From positions 22,248 to 86,247 of the forward strand of contig NZ_JAKEUQ010000005.1 in NCBI RefSeq assembly GCF_022397955.1: a stretch of 64,000 nucleotides of DNA, given 5' to 3'. Below the pieces are notes generated by a model. That model did no database searches. It had not been told where the DNA came from and saw only the letters and a list, made by a program, of their open reading frames with translations. Positions within the stretch are counted from its first letter, which is position 1. Each line of letters starts with the position of its first letter. Both the position numbers and the translations under genes were made by a program. This DNA comes from Vibrio sp. Isolate32. GTDB lineage: Bacteria > Pseudomonadota > Gammaproteobacteria > Enterobacterales > Vibrionaceae. This document shows, piece by piece, positions 55,869 to 64,000 of the stretch.

Positions 55869-57158
55869 CTAGCTTTCAGCTTCAACCAAATCATTGACGA
55901 TTTGCGTCGCTTTCACGCTCACAATACGGTTATTCTCAACCGAGATAATCTCAAACTGCCACTGCTGACATTCAACGACCTCTCCCGTCTCAGGCAAGCG
56001 ACCGAGCAGCCATGTGATAAGTCCGTTTAGAGTTTGGAAGCCCTCGCTTTCACCTTCTAACTCTGCAAGCTCCAAGCGGTTTTTTAACTCGCTGATCGGG
56101 ATTAATCCATCCACTATCAAGCCATCTGGCAAAGAATCAGTCCAAAGGTCGTTCGGATTGTTTGATAGCTCACCCGCAATCGCCTCAAGAATGTCGTAGT
56201 GAGTAACAAGACCTTGAACATCGCCATACTCATCGACAATGAATGCCATCTCAGTGCCCGACTCTTTAAAATAACCAAGGAGGCGTAGCGCCTTCATCGA
56301 TTCCGGGACATAAATCGGAGATTTAGACAGCCCCATGATCACTTGAATACTTAGGTTACCCGCCTGATTCAGCAAAGCCTTGGCAGACACCGTACCCACC
56401 ACCTTATTCAGGTGATCTTGGCACAAAGGAAATACGCTGTGCTTTGATGAGCGCAATTGCTTCAAGATATGCTCAACAGGTTGGTCGACATCCAAGAAAT
56501 CGATGTCTCGACGTGGCGTCATCAGCGAGCTAACCAAGCGGTCATCAAGCTGCAAGATATTACGAATCATCTCTTGCTCACCGCGCTCAATCACACCAGA
56601 GTCAGAGCCCTCTTTAACAAGCGCATGAATATCATCTTCCGTCACACTGTCTTCTTCACCACCTCGGCCCAACAACTTAAGAATACCTTCGGTTGAAGCA
56701 GACAAAGCAAAAACAAACGGCGTCGCGATTTTAGATAACCAATAGATTGGCATAGCGACCAACACAGCTATGGTTTCCGCTTGAGATTGAGCAAAGCGTT
56801 TTGGTACGAGTTCACCAACAACAATGGCAAAGTAAGTAATACCGACAACGACGACCGCGGTAGACAAAACATTCGCTTGCGTTGCATCCATGCCCCACAG
56901 TTCAAGTTGAACGGCTAATGGTGCAGATAGCGTCGCCTCGCCCACGATACCGCTGAGCAGGCCTATGACTGTAATACCGATTTGAATGGTTGAGAGGAAG
57001 CGAGTTGGATTTTCTTTAAGCTCAAGTGCGATCTGAGCAGAACGGTGCTTTTCGGCCAAGCGTTTCAGCCGACTATTTTTTGCTGCTACCAATGCAATCT
57101 CAGACATGGCAAACAGACCATTTAAAACAATTAACCCTACCAGAAGCAGAATTTTCAT
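55869..57158 (-). CDS. CNNM/CorC-HlyC family transporter (UPF0053)
   Basis: A 429-residue inner-membrane protein. An N-terminal DUF21/CNNM domain (about 1-185, three to four helices, starting LIVLNGLFAMSEIALVAA) is followed by a CBS pair (about 205-325, SLMTPRRDIDFLD and FIVDEYGDVQGLVT) and a C-terminal CorC/HlyC domain (about 340-420). The family is linked to Mg2+/Co2+ efflux or polyamine tolerance (YtfL/PaeA relatives); the substrate here is unknown. The old label hemolysin should not be taken as function. Confidence 0.9.
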   Translation of the reverse strand: MKILLLVGLIVLNGLFAMSEIALVAAKNSRLKRLAEKHRSAQIALELKENPTRFLSTIQIGITVIGLLSGIVGEATLSAPLAVQLELWGMDATQANVLSTAVVVVGITYFAIVVGELVPKRFAQSQAETIAVLVAMPIYWLSKIATPFVFALSASTEGILKLLGRGGEEDSVTEDDIHALVKEGSDSGVIERGEQEMIRNILQLDDRLVSSLMTPRRDIDFLDVDQPVEHILKQLRSSKHSVFPLCQDHLNKVVGTVSAKALLNQAGNLSIQVIMGLSKSPIYVPESMKALRLLGYFKESGTEMAFIVDEYGDVQGLVTHYDILEAIAGELSNNPNDLWTDSLPDGLIVDGLIPISELKNRLELAELEGESEGFQTLNGLITWLLGRLPETGEVVECQQWQFEIISVENNRIVSVKATQIVNDLVEAES

Positions 57159-57283
57159 GATGTTTTGGATTTCCTAATTTTACCGGCCAACAATTAGCCG
57201 TAATCCGGAGTATAAGCTGAGTACCTTTCTTTTTGATATAAAAATTTTTGGATATGAAAATAGAGCGGAAAAATAGCACAAAA

Positions 57284-57309
57284 AAGCCCGCACATTTCGG
57301 TGCGGGCTT
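57284..57309 (-). terminator. Intrinsic terminator of the abgT-like gene
   Basis: A 10-bp stem (AAGCCCGCAC / GTGCGGGCTT), 6-nt loop; on the minus strand TTTTGTGC follows, 37 nt past the stop. Confidence 0.9.
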
Positions 57310-57345
57310 AGTAATGAATAAAGCTTAATTTTGCTTAGTTCAATC

Positions 57346-58908
57346 TTACATTGTGTAAGTGTAAGGTGCTTGGATACCTAGTGGAATACCAAGAGCCCAG
57401 TAAGCTAGCAGGAAGATAGACCAACCGATTAGCATTGCAATCGAGAACGGCATCATTAGAGAAGCTAGAGTACCGATACCTGTAGACTTAACGTAGCGTT
57501 GACAATAAACAACAACCAGTGGGAAGAACACCATTAGTGGAGAGATGATGTTAGACACTGAGTCACCAACACGGTAAGCCGCTTGAGATAGCTCAGGAGA
57601 GATACCTACAACCATTAGCATTGGAACTAGGATTGGACCGATAAGCGCCCACTTAGCCGATGCTGAACCAACAAGAAGGTTAACTGAAGCCGTTAGTAAA
57701 ATCATACCAACGATTGTCGCCTCACCAGGAAGGTCCATCGCTTTCAGACCCTCAGCACCGTAAAGTGCCAGCATAGTACCGATGTTTGATTGACCGAATG
57801 CCGATAGGAACTGTGCACAGAAGAACGACATTACAATGTACGCGCCCATTGTAGCCATTGTTTCAGACATTGCCTTGATTACGTCATTGCTGTTCTTAAA
57901 TGTACCCGCTACTCGGCCGTAAACAATACCTGGGATGATGAACAGGATGAAGATCAGAGGAACGATTGACTTCATAACTGGTGCAGAGAATGCTGTTAGC
58001 TCACCTTCAGGAGAACGCAGAGCAGAGTTCTCAGGGATTAGGGCCGCAACAAGCAGACCAATACCAGCAACCATTGCCCAACCTGCGTATTTGAATGCTT
58101 TTGACTCGATTGCAGTGAACGTACCTAGATCAGGTGCTTCTTCAGCATCTTCATCCACTGGCGTGTTCGCTAGGCGAGGTTCAATGATCTTCTCAGTTAC
58201 GTACCAACCGATAGCAACAATAAGAACGGAAGATAGGCCAGTAAAGAAGATGTTCGCTAGAGGGTTAATCACGTATTCAGGGTCAAGAACGTTTGCCGCT
58301 GTTTGCGTGAAGCCAGCTAGTAGCGGGTCGATACCTGAAGGAATGAAGTTCGCAGAGAAACCACCTGATACACCAGCAAATGCTGCAGCAATACCCGCTA
58401 GGGGGTGACGACCCGCAGCGTGGAAGATGATACCGCCAAGAGGGATTACTAGAACGTAACCTGCATCAGCTGCTGTGTGAGACACGATAGCAACCAAGAT
58501 TAGCATTGGCGTAAGTAGCTTAGCTGGTGTGAAGTTCAGCATCTTCTTAAGACCAGTCGTAATGAAGCCCGAAGAGTCTGCAACGCCAACACCTAGCATA
58601 GCAACAAGTACGATGCCTAGTGGTGCGAAGCCTGTGAACGTAGTAACCATATTCGCTAGGAAGCTAGCAAGCGCTTCACCAGTGAGTAGGTTATTTACTT
58701 CTAGAGCAGCACCCGTTTGAGGATTGATTAGATCGAATGAAAGATTCGACAAAAGTGCAGATGCTACCCATACGATAACTAGAGCCCAGAAGAACAGGAT
58801 TGCTGGATCTGGAATTTTGTTGCCGGCGCGTTCAATGAAGTTTAGAAAGCGATCCATTCCACTGATCTTATCAGTCGATGGTGCTTTTTTTACGGCTTGG
58901 TTACTCAT
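57346..58908 (-). CDS. AbgT-family transporter
   Basis: A 520-residue inner-membrane protein of the AbgT family (p-aminobenzoyl-glutamate import in E. coli; sulfonamide export in MtrF-type members). About 11-13 hydrophobic helices with family segments NKIPDPAILFFWALV, MLGVGVADSSGFI, and GSASAKWALIGPILVPMLM near residue 415. Strong codon bias. No abgA/abgB peptidase genes are adjacent, so the physiological substrate is uncertain. Confidence 0.93.
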   Translation of the reverse strand: MSNQAVKKAPSTDKISGMDRFLNFIERAGNKIPDPAILFFWALVIVWVASALLSNLSFDLINPQTGAALEVNNLLTGEALASFLANMVTTFTGFAPLGIVLVAMLGVGVADSSGFITTGLKKMLNFTPAKLLTPMLILVAIVSHTAADAGYVLVIPLGGIIFHAAGRHPLAGIAAAFAGVSGGFSANFIPSGIDPLLAGFTQTAANVLDPEYVINPLANIFFTGLSSVLIVAIGWYVTEKIIEPRLANTPVDEDAEEAPDLGTFTAIESKAFKYAGWAMVAGIGLLVAALIPENSALRSPEGELTAFSAPVMKSIVPLIFILFIIPGIVYGRVAGTFKNSNDVIKAMSETMATMGAYIVMSFFCAQFLSAFGQSNIGTMLALYGAEGLKAMDLPGEATIVGMILLTASVNLLVGSASAKWALIGPILVPMLMVVGISPELSQAAYRVGDSVSNIISPLMVFFPLVVVYCQRYVKSTGIGTLASLMMPFSIAMLIGWSIFLLAYWALGIPLGIQAPYTYTM

Positions 58909-59183
58909 TGTAACTCCATATGTGATGTTGTTTGTTTAGGCCTAATATAAGTTTTACCACGGCCTATTGGTACAACACATATTCTATTAAAAGCCCACAT
59001 AAAAAGCACAAGGTTCCACCATAAATTTCATAAATGGAGACATATTTTGCAAAAATATCATGCTAGCGAAACAATATAAAAACATAAAAGCACAAACCCA
59101 TACACATTTATTTAACCAGCAATCAAATAATGGCCGAGGGGTGAAAATTGTCCGTAAATGGAGTGGCGTAAGCCTTGGCATGC

Positions 59184-59197
59184 AGTAAACGTTTACT
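59184..59197. promoter_or_regulatory. 14-bp perfect palindrome downstream of pilV
   Basis: AGTAAACGTTTACT is perfectly self-complementary and resembles LacI-family operators (AAACGTTT centre). It lies in the 295-bp gap upstream of the AbgT gene, about 275 bp from its start, and just past the pilV stop. No target is evident. The rest of the gap shows no gene. Confidence 0.3.
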
Positions 59198-59203
59198 TAG
59201 GGA

Positions 59204-59653
59204 TCAGTCAAACTCACTGTATTTGGAGAGCATAGTTTCGAGATAAATGCTTTGTGCGCGGTTCATACGATCCTGCCATGCAATTGTGACAATAATGTTT
59301 TTGAGGGCGCCAGATAAGGCTCCGCTCGCATTAGTGACTTCACATTTCATCGAATACGCAGAGCCTGATAAACCGGATAAGGGATCTGAACTCGCGATGT
59401 TGAGACAATGATTCGCCTCGCTTAGTTCCTCAAAAGGAATAAGCCCTACCGCGCCACTGACATTGAACGCGCGAGTTCGATAATACTCCATCTGCCTTTC
59501 TGCAAAATGCAAAGCTTCCACACTCTGGAGCGCATGATCCGATTTTTGTTCCGCATATACCTGTAATTTAACCAGCCCTAACGACGCAACGCCAATCAGC
59601 AGAAAAGAGATAAGTACCTCAATCAGACTGAAACCTTGTTGTTTAGAAGTCAT
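59204..59653 (-). CDS. pilV: PilV-like minor type IV pilin
   Basis: A minor pilin with a short prepilin leader (MTSKQQG) before the cleavage-methylation sequence FSLIEVLISFLLIG, followed by the hydrophobic assembly helix and a periplasmic domain with cysteines (HCLNIAS, MKCEVT). Type IV pilins are processed by PilD. The last gene of the fimT-pilW-pilX-pilV set; it overlaps pilX by 11 nt. Total length 149. Confidence 0.88.
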   Translation of the reverse strand: MTSKQQGFSLIEVLISFLLIGVASLGLVKLQVYAEQKSDHALQSVEALHFAERQMEYYRTRAFNVSGAVGLIPFEELSEANHCLNIASSDPLSGLSGSAYSMKCEVTNASGALSGALKNIIVTIAWQDRMNRAQSIYLETMLSKYSEFD

Positions 59654-60947
59654 TCCATGAGCCTCGCTTCCACTTCGCTTTCAAAGGAGCACTATGAGGG
59701 TTATATTCACCGGTATAATCCAAATTGATTGAACCCTGAATTGTCGACACCCCACCAACGGAATCAAAGAACATCCCTCCTTTAGGAAAAAAAGAAGCAA
59801 ATCCAATATAAACCGAATTACTCTGTACTAAATCAGTGATAGGAATTGTATCTGGAACTTTAGCCCATAAACCACCAAGTAGGTCGGTATCAGGATCGGG
59901 AGTGTTAGGGTTATCGAATACGCTCATATCATTTAGATGATAAAAAGACCCATCAAATACGCTCGCGTTGCCGTTCGCAACGATGCCATCTTGAATCACC
60001 AGAGAGCGTGGCGTAATAACCCCTGGGATAGGTTCAACTACATTAATCGCAGGTGAATAAACGACGCAATCACCTATAACCCATACCTTATTCTCTCCAC
60101 TTGAAAAGGCATCATTAATGGCTGTGCTACACTTATTCCCTTCATATTCACCATCAACCAAATCAATATGCTTAGGGGGGGAGACGGTCCGATCAATAAG
60201 GTCTACAACATGATAATCAAGCTTAATTTGGTCAATGTTCTCTAACGTTTTAGGTACTCCAAAGTAATTAGAGAACGTATCTATATCAGGATCGAACTTG
60301 AAGTCTGATTGAAAAGAGTTTGAAGGCAATGCCCCTGTAGAATCGATGGATGCATCACTGCTAATATTGGTGGTTTGTTGGCAAGACTCGAAAGTGGGAA
60401 AAGGAGGTGACTCTGGAGCGATGGTCTTTAAACGTCCCCCTCCCTTTTGCTTATAGATGACACTATCTAAAAATCGAACAGATACACACTCGTTAATACC
60501 ATCAACAGCAGTAAGAGCAATATCAGGATTGATATCGATATTGTGATCAGAAATAAATTCTAAACTCGAATTGGTTTGCATTACTCCTAATCCCGAAGCG
60601 TCTTCAAAGCTAATCTCTTTGTTCAACGATAAAGACTCAGAACTCGACACCAATATATTCGGCGTGAGTGCTTCTGATCCCAACGTAACAACTTTCGACT
60701 GCTGACAGTAATCCATTAGATCATTAGGGATAGTAGTCAGATCATTTTCAACGATGTAAGTGAAGCCACACTCTAAGCCCCCTTCCGAGCGCCAATGTTC
60801 TTGTCTGCCCTGTACTTCATTCTGTGCGACTTTAATTTGATGGAAAACACTGCGGTACGTGCCTAACATCACCACTAAAGCTCCAACTAAAAGAACCGAT
60901 GTCACCAACAAGGTCACCACGCCGCGCTGCTTTCTAAATATCATCAT
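59643..60947 (-). CDS. PilX-like pilus assembly protein
   Basis: A 434-residue protein with an N-terminal basic leader (KQRG) and hydrophobic helix VVTLLVTSVLLVGALVVML, as in PilX-type minor pilins, though without the Glu5 of true pilins. The body is a large, Ser/Asp-rich extracytoplasmic region without a recognised domain. It is far longer than ordinary PilX (under 200 residues). Position between pilW and pilV with short overlaps at both ends supports a role in pilus priming or tip function. Confidence 0.72.
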   Translation of the reverse strand: MMIFRKQRGVVTLLVTSVLLVGALVVMLGTYRSVFHQIKVAQNEVQGRQEHWRSEGGLECGFTYIVENDLTTIPNDLMDYCQQSKVVTLGSEALTPNILVSSSESLSLNKEISFEDASGLGVMQTNSSLEFISDHNIDINPDIALTAVDGINECVSVRFLDSVIYKQKGGGRLKTIAPESPPFPTFESCQQTTNISSDASIDSTGALPSNSFQSDFKFDPDIDTFSNYFGVPKTLENIDQIKLDYHVVDLIDRTVSPPKHIDLVDGEYEGNKCSTAINDAFSSGENKVWVIGDCVVYSPAINVVEPIPGVITPRSLVIQDGIVANGNASVFDGSFYHLNDMSVFDNPNTPDPDTDLLGGLWAKVPDTIPITDLVQSNSVYIGFASFFPKGGMFFDSVGGVSTIQGSINLDYTGEYNPHSAPLKAKWKRGSWNDF

Positions 60948-61576
60948 TGCCAGTTCCTTTGTTTAACGGAAACCGAAACCGATTTGGAAATACCTGCAGT
61001 TGGAATTGATGCGGTAATACTGATATCCGTAAGCGTGCTCTTTATCGAGTTTTGCTCTAATACCCGAGACGTAATGTTGAACTCATCGACATCCATAATG
61101 GTGTCATCAAACAGTGAATAGCAGCCAGTAACCTGTTCAAACGTGGGGATCGCCTCTGATACTGTGGTGCCCTTTTCGCATATTTGCAGCTTGGTGCCGT
61201 TTTTTTGGTAAACAATATTGCGGTGGTTTTTATTGTCGCTAGAACCCTCTCTGAAATAAACAAAGCCGACCGCAACGCCACCACTCACTTGAATCGTATT
61301 GCTTGCGCCAGACAACTTGATTGAGTAACCGTTTAAGCCGTCGTAACCCGCTCGTTGAATGTCTTCTTTCATCACTTGCATGGTGCTGGTTAGGTTTTGT
61401 AGCAACAGTAACTCAATGCCTTTATCCTTGGCTATTCTCTGCCCTGTAATAAAAACACTGCCGATAATCGAGATAGCGAAGATACCAATCACAGAGGCCA
61501 CCATTAACTCAACCAATGAGGTGCCTTGTTGCTTGCTAGGTCCTACCACAACAGGCTTAACACGCATCATAGCCAT
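60944..61576 (-). CDS. pilW: PilW-like minor type IV pilin
   Basis: A minor pilin with prepilin site KQQG-TSLVELMVASVIGIFA; Glu5 of the mature helix is present. The mature part is about 190 residues with two cysteines (LQICEKG, VTGCYSLF). The start is uncertain: the frame is open to 61597, and ATGs at 61576, 61570 and 61567 are all possible. I chose 61576, which has GAG nine bases upstream. It overlaps the end of fimT by about 20 nt and pilX by 4 nt, so the cluster is translationally coupled. Confidence 0.85.
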   Translation of the reverse strand: MAMMRVKPVVVGPSKQQGTSLVELMVASVIGIFAISIIGSVFITGQRIAKDKGIELLLLQNLTSTMQVMKEDIQRAGYDGLNGYSIKLSGASNTIQVSGGVAVGFVYFREGSSDNKNHRNIVYQKNGTKLQICEKGTTVSEAIPTFEQVTGCYSLFDDTIMDVDEFNITSRVLEQNSIKSTLTDISITASIPTAGISKSVSVSVKQRNWQ

Positions 61577-62063
61577 ACTGCGCACTCGACTCACCACACA
61601 CTTTTATGCGCCCAGGAGGGCTAGATAATTTAATCAATAAACGGTCGGTTGAAGATGTATTGGGAGAAAGATAGATCGTACCTCTGGCAGGTCTTCCCCT
61701 GACACTCTCAAAGCTGATTCTTTCCCCTGTGTAGTTGTGAGAAAATGAGACATCGCGAAATGGTTCGCCCGACAACTGCAGCAAAGTTTCGCCAGTGAGA
61801 TCTTCAGTCGGCTTCAACCATACCGTCCAGTCACCAGTAGATTGCACTTCATTTTTTGCGGTAGAGAAATGCACCCAGAGGTCTTGATTCCTTTTCACCG
61901 ATTCAGACTTAGCTTGAATTAAGAAACCATTGAGCTCCCCTGCCAACCGCTGCATCTTAACGGATTGAGTCACCGAACTAAAACTCGGGGCAGCCGTCGC
62001 TATCAGTATCGACAGTACCGATACCATTATTAACAGCTCTAATAAAGTAAACCCGCGAGTCAT
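61557..62063 (-). CDS. fimT: FimT/GspH-type pseudopilin
   Basis: A minor pilin of the GspH/FimT family. The leader is only MTRG before FTLLELLIMVSVLSILIA, followed by a 140-residue beta-rich domain that ends with two cysteines (KVCGESS, YDAC). FimT proteins can bind DNA during type IV pilus-mediated uptake in some species. First gene of the minus-strand minor-pilin unit; it diverges from pilE with about 100 bp between. Confidence 0.88.
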   Translation of the reverse strand: MTRGFTLLELLIMVSVLSILIATAAPSFSSVTQSVKMQRLAGELNGFLIQAKSESVKRNQDLWVHFSTAKNEVQSTGDWTVWLKPTEDLTGETLLQLSGEPFRDVSFSHNYTGERISFESVRGRPARGTIYLSPNTSSTDRLLIKLSSPPGRIKVCGESSAQYGYDAC

Positions 62064-62165
62064 TTCCCAAATTCCTATGTAATTCAGTGCGTAACCGTAT
62101 TTAATCTTGCAGCGATGCTACCACCGGAGAAGAATGTACGGAGTTATGAAAGGAAACTACTCGCG

Positions 62166-62597
62166 ATGATTCGAAAAATTATATGCAACAGCAACAACAT
62201 AAGCATGAGAGGGATGACATTGATCGAGTTATTGCTGGCTGTAGTCATCGTGGGAATACTTGGGGCAATCGCCTACCCGAGTTATACTAATCATGTAATG
62301 AAGGCGCATCGTGTGACTGCGCTGGCCGACATAACCAAGATACAATTAGAGATGGAAACCCTATATACGGGCGATTATGCATCCGCAGCGCAAGGGATTA
62401 TTTCCGCCGGGACATGCAGTTTTTGCGATACCGATACAAGCCGATACACACTCGCTATTTCAGCAAGCACCACCACCTATACTGTCCAAGCTGAGCCGCA
62501 CTCCCCACAGACAAACGATGACTGCTTAGACTCGACAACTGATATTTTAGAGTTACACCACTCTGGTATCTCAGAGCCATCAGCGTGTTGGAAATAA
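62166..62597 (+). CDS. pilE: PilE-like type IV pilin
   Basis: A pilin with prepilin site SMRG-MTLIELLLAVVIVGILGAIAYPSY and Glu5, followed by a short disulfide-containing domain (TCSFCDTD, DDCLDS, SACWK). I start at ATG 62166 (AGGA 11 nt upstream; 144 residues); the frame is open from 62115 and an alternative ATG at 62205 would leave a three-residue leader. It diverges from fimT, forming a complete minor-pilin locus of the kind that primes type IV pili. Confidence 0.87.
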   Translation: MIRKIICNSNNISMRGMTLIELLLAVVIVGILGAIAYPSYTNHVMKAHRVTALADITKIQLEMETLYTGDYASAAQGIISAGTCSFCDTDTSRYTLAISASTTTYTVQAEPHSPQTNDDCLDSTTDILELHHSGISEPSACWK

Positions 62598-62661
62598 TGA
62601 GGTCAGCCAATCAAGCCCATGTGTGACCACTTTTCTCTTTTCTCTTTTCTATAGTCACAAA

Positions 62662-62686
62662 AAAGCCTGCTACAAGAGCAGGCTTT
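62662..62686. terminator. Terminator between pilE and dnaJ
   Basis: A 10-bp stem (AAAGCCTGCT / AGCAGGCTTT), 5-nt loop, with A and T tracts on both sides. It serves the convergent pilE and dnaJ. Confidence 0.87.
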
Positions 62687-62739
62687 CTATTTTCGTCATT
62701 AAGTTAAAGTATCGATAACTTAATATTTCTATAATCTAA

Positions 62740-63882
62740 TTACTTAGTTAGGTCATCGAAGAAGTTTTTAACGCCGCTGAAGAAACCTTCAGACTTAGGC
62801 TTGTGCTTGCTTGCCGCTTCGCCGCCACATGTCTCTTCAAACTCACGTAGAAGTTCTTTCTGACGAGAGCTTAGCTTAACTGGCGTCTCAACCACTAGCT
62901 TAACGATTAGGTCACCTACACCGCCGCCACGAACGCCTTTCACGCCTTTGCCACGCATACGGAACATACGGCCCGTTTGTGTTTCTTCTGGCACTTTAAG
63001 ATTTACACGACCATCCAGTGTTGGTACTTCAACTTCACCACCTAGAGCAGCCATAGAGAAGCTTACTGGTACTTCACAGTAAAGGTTATTGCCGTCACGT
63101 TCGAAGATGTTGTGCTCTTTTACGTGAACTTGTACGTATAGGTCGCCAGCTGGAGCGCCTTGCTCTCCCGCTTCACCTTCGCCAGATAGACGAATACGAT
63201 CACCAGTATCAACACCAGCAGGGATCTTAACGTTAAGTGTTTTCGTCTTCTGCTTACGGCCTTGACCGTGACAAGAGTTACATGGGTCTTTGATGATCTT
63301 GCCTTTACCATTACAAGTAGGACAAGTCTGCTGAACCGCGAAGAAACCTTGACGCATTTGTACTTGGCCGTGGCCATGACAAGTGCCACATGTTTGCGCT
63401 GAAGAACCTTTCTTCGCACCGCTTCCGTCACAGGTATCACATTCAACAAGTGTTGGAACTTCGATTTCTTTAGAAACACCACGAACCGCTTCTTCTAGAG
63501 AAAGCTCCATGTTGTAACGTAAATCAGAACCACGTTGTGCACGCGCTTGACCGCCACCACGACGACCGCCGCCGAAGATGTCGCCAAATACGTCACCGAA
63601 GATATCGCCGAAGTCACCTTGACCGCCGCCGAAACCGCCGCCACCCATGCCACCTTGTTCAAAAGCTGCGTGGCCGTATTGGTCGTAAGCTGCTTTCTTT
63701 TGAGGATCGGTTAGGATCTCGTACGCTACTTTTACTTCTTTAAATTTGTTCGCTGCGCTCTCATCACCCTGATTACGGTCCGGGTGGAATTTCATTGCTA
63801 AGCGCTTGTACGCTTTTTTAATATCGCGCTCTGATGCATCGCGGCTTACGCCTAATACTTCGTAAAAATCACGTTTTGACAT
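62740..63882 (-). CDS. dnaJ: Chaperone DnaJ (Hsp40)
   Basis: The co-chaperone that stimulates DnaK ATPase and delivers substrates. J domain (1-70) with His33-Pro34-Asp35; Gly/Phe-rich linker (about 75-115); four CxxCxGxG zinc repeats ([32 protein letters not shown]; about 145-210); then the beta-sandwich substrate domains. Length is 380, as usual. dnaK is expected immediately upstream, beyond the window. Confidence 0.98.
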   Translation of the reverse strand: MSKRDFYEVLGVSRDASERDIKKAYKRLAMKFHPDRNQGDESAANKFKEVKVAYEILTDPQKKAAYDQYGHAAFEQGGMGGGGFGGGQGDFGDIFGDVFGDIFGGGRRGGGQARAQRGSDLRYNMELSLEEAVRGVSKEIEVPTLVECDTCDGSGAKKGSSAQTCGTCHGHGQVQMRQGFFAVQQTCPTCNGKGKIIKDPCNSCHGQGRKQKTKTLNVKIPAGVDTGDRIRLSGEGEAGEQGAPAGDLYVQVHVKEHNIFERDGNNLYCEVPVSFSMAALGGEVEVPTLDGRVNLKVPEETQTGRMFRMRGKGVKGVRGGGVGDLIVKLVVETPVKLSSRQKELLREFEETCGGEAASKHKPKSEGFFSGVKNFFDDLTK

Positions 63883-63907
63883 GTTCTAGGTCACCAAAAT
63901 AATTGCT

Positions 63908-63932
63908 ACTACCGAAAAGTAATTTCAGTAGT
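63908..63932 (-). other. Hairpin upstream of dnaJ
   Basis: A 10-bp stem with one T.G pair (ACTACTGAAA / TTTCGGTAGT on the minus strand), 5-nt loop, with no T run after it. It lies in the presumed dnaK-dnaJ intergenic region and may be a partial attenuator or processing site. Confidence 0.4.
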
Positions 63933-64000
63933 CTGTGTATCAATCTAGATAAAAGTTCTGCCGGCTGAATCACCGAATAAAGCTATTATCTAGATCGACA

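Noticed and set aside
55869..57158. Label as a hemolysin
   Set aside because: The CNNM-CBS-CorC/HlyC architecture is that of an ion-transport family; the hemolysin name is historical.

Overview
The window is chromosomal DNA of a Vibrio, most likely close to the V. splendidus group. The grounds are a complete Na+-translocating NADH:quinone reductase operon (nqrABCDEF) followed by apbE and nqrM, a Vibrio-type OmpK porin, a DUF2850 protein, the 343-residue gammaproteobacterial DapD, and minor-pilin and cell-wall genes in a typical Vibrio order. Coding density is high. Most transcription units end in clear intrinsic terminators, many of them shared by convergent genes. No rRNA, tRNA, CRISPR array or prophage is visible. 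The only mobile DNA is the 3' end of an IS4-family transposase at the left edge.

Layout. 1-2.1 kb: IS4 remnant, then lipB-lipA (lipoate synthesis). 2.2-5.2 kb (minus): NSS-family sodium symporter, YggN-like periplasmic protein, GreA/GreB-like factor. 5.3-9.9 kb: RecQ-family helicase with an unusual domain order, dinB with a LexA box, and a REC-REC-GGDEF diguanylate cyclase. 9.9-17.2 kb (minus): nqrABCDEF, then apbE and nqrM, which flavinylate and mature the complex. 17.7-22 kb: bolA diverging from rlmG, yajG, a periplasmic cyclophilin and ampG. 22.6-28.9 kb: ompK with a CRP-like site, a panE-like reductase, the csdA / csdE / tcdA sulfur and tRNA-modification set, mltA and a DUF2850 protein. 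29-40.6 kb: argA with tandem ARG-box-like sites, a possibly frameshifted small membrane gene, and recD, recB, recC. 40.8-43.2 kb: TDT-family transporter diverging from a LysR regulator, then yebG with a LexA box. 43.3-45.3 kb: a fluoride-riboswitch-like leader ahead of a NifU-like scaffold gene and a GGGtGRT-family gene. 45.5-48.7 kb: marC family, dapD and an AT-rich virK/ybjX-like gene. 48.9-58.9 kb: purL with a PurR box, mltF, an unlisted 43-codon basic ORF, tadA, a CorC/HlyC-family protein and an AbgT-family transporter. 59.2-62.6 kb: minor type IV pilin cluster fimT-pilW-pilX-pilV (minus) diverging from pilE (plus). 62.7-63.9 kb: dnaJ.

The most unusual locus is 43.36-45.34 kb. A motif closely resembling the crcB (fluoride) aptamer sits about 200 nt before a two-gene operon of unknown biochemical function. 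The leader between them holds two mutually exclusive pairings, one of which hides the ribosome binding site. This suggests a translational fluoride switch controlling a metal- or Fe-S-related pair rather than a fluoride exporter.
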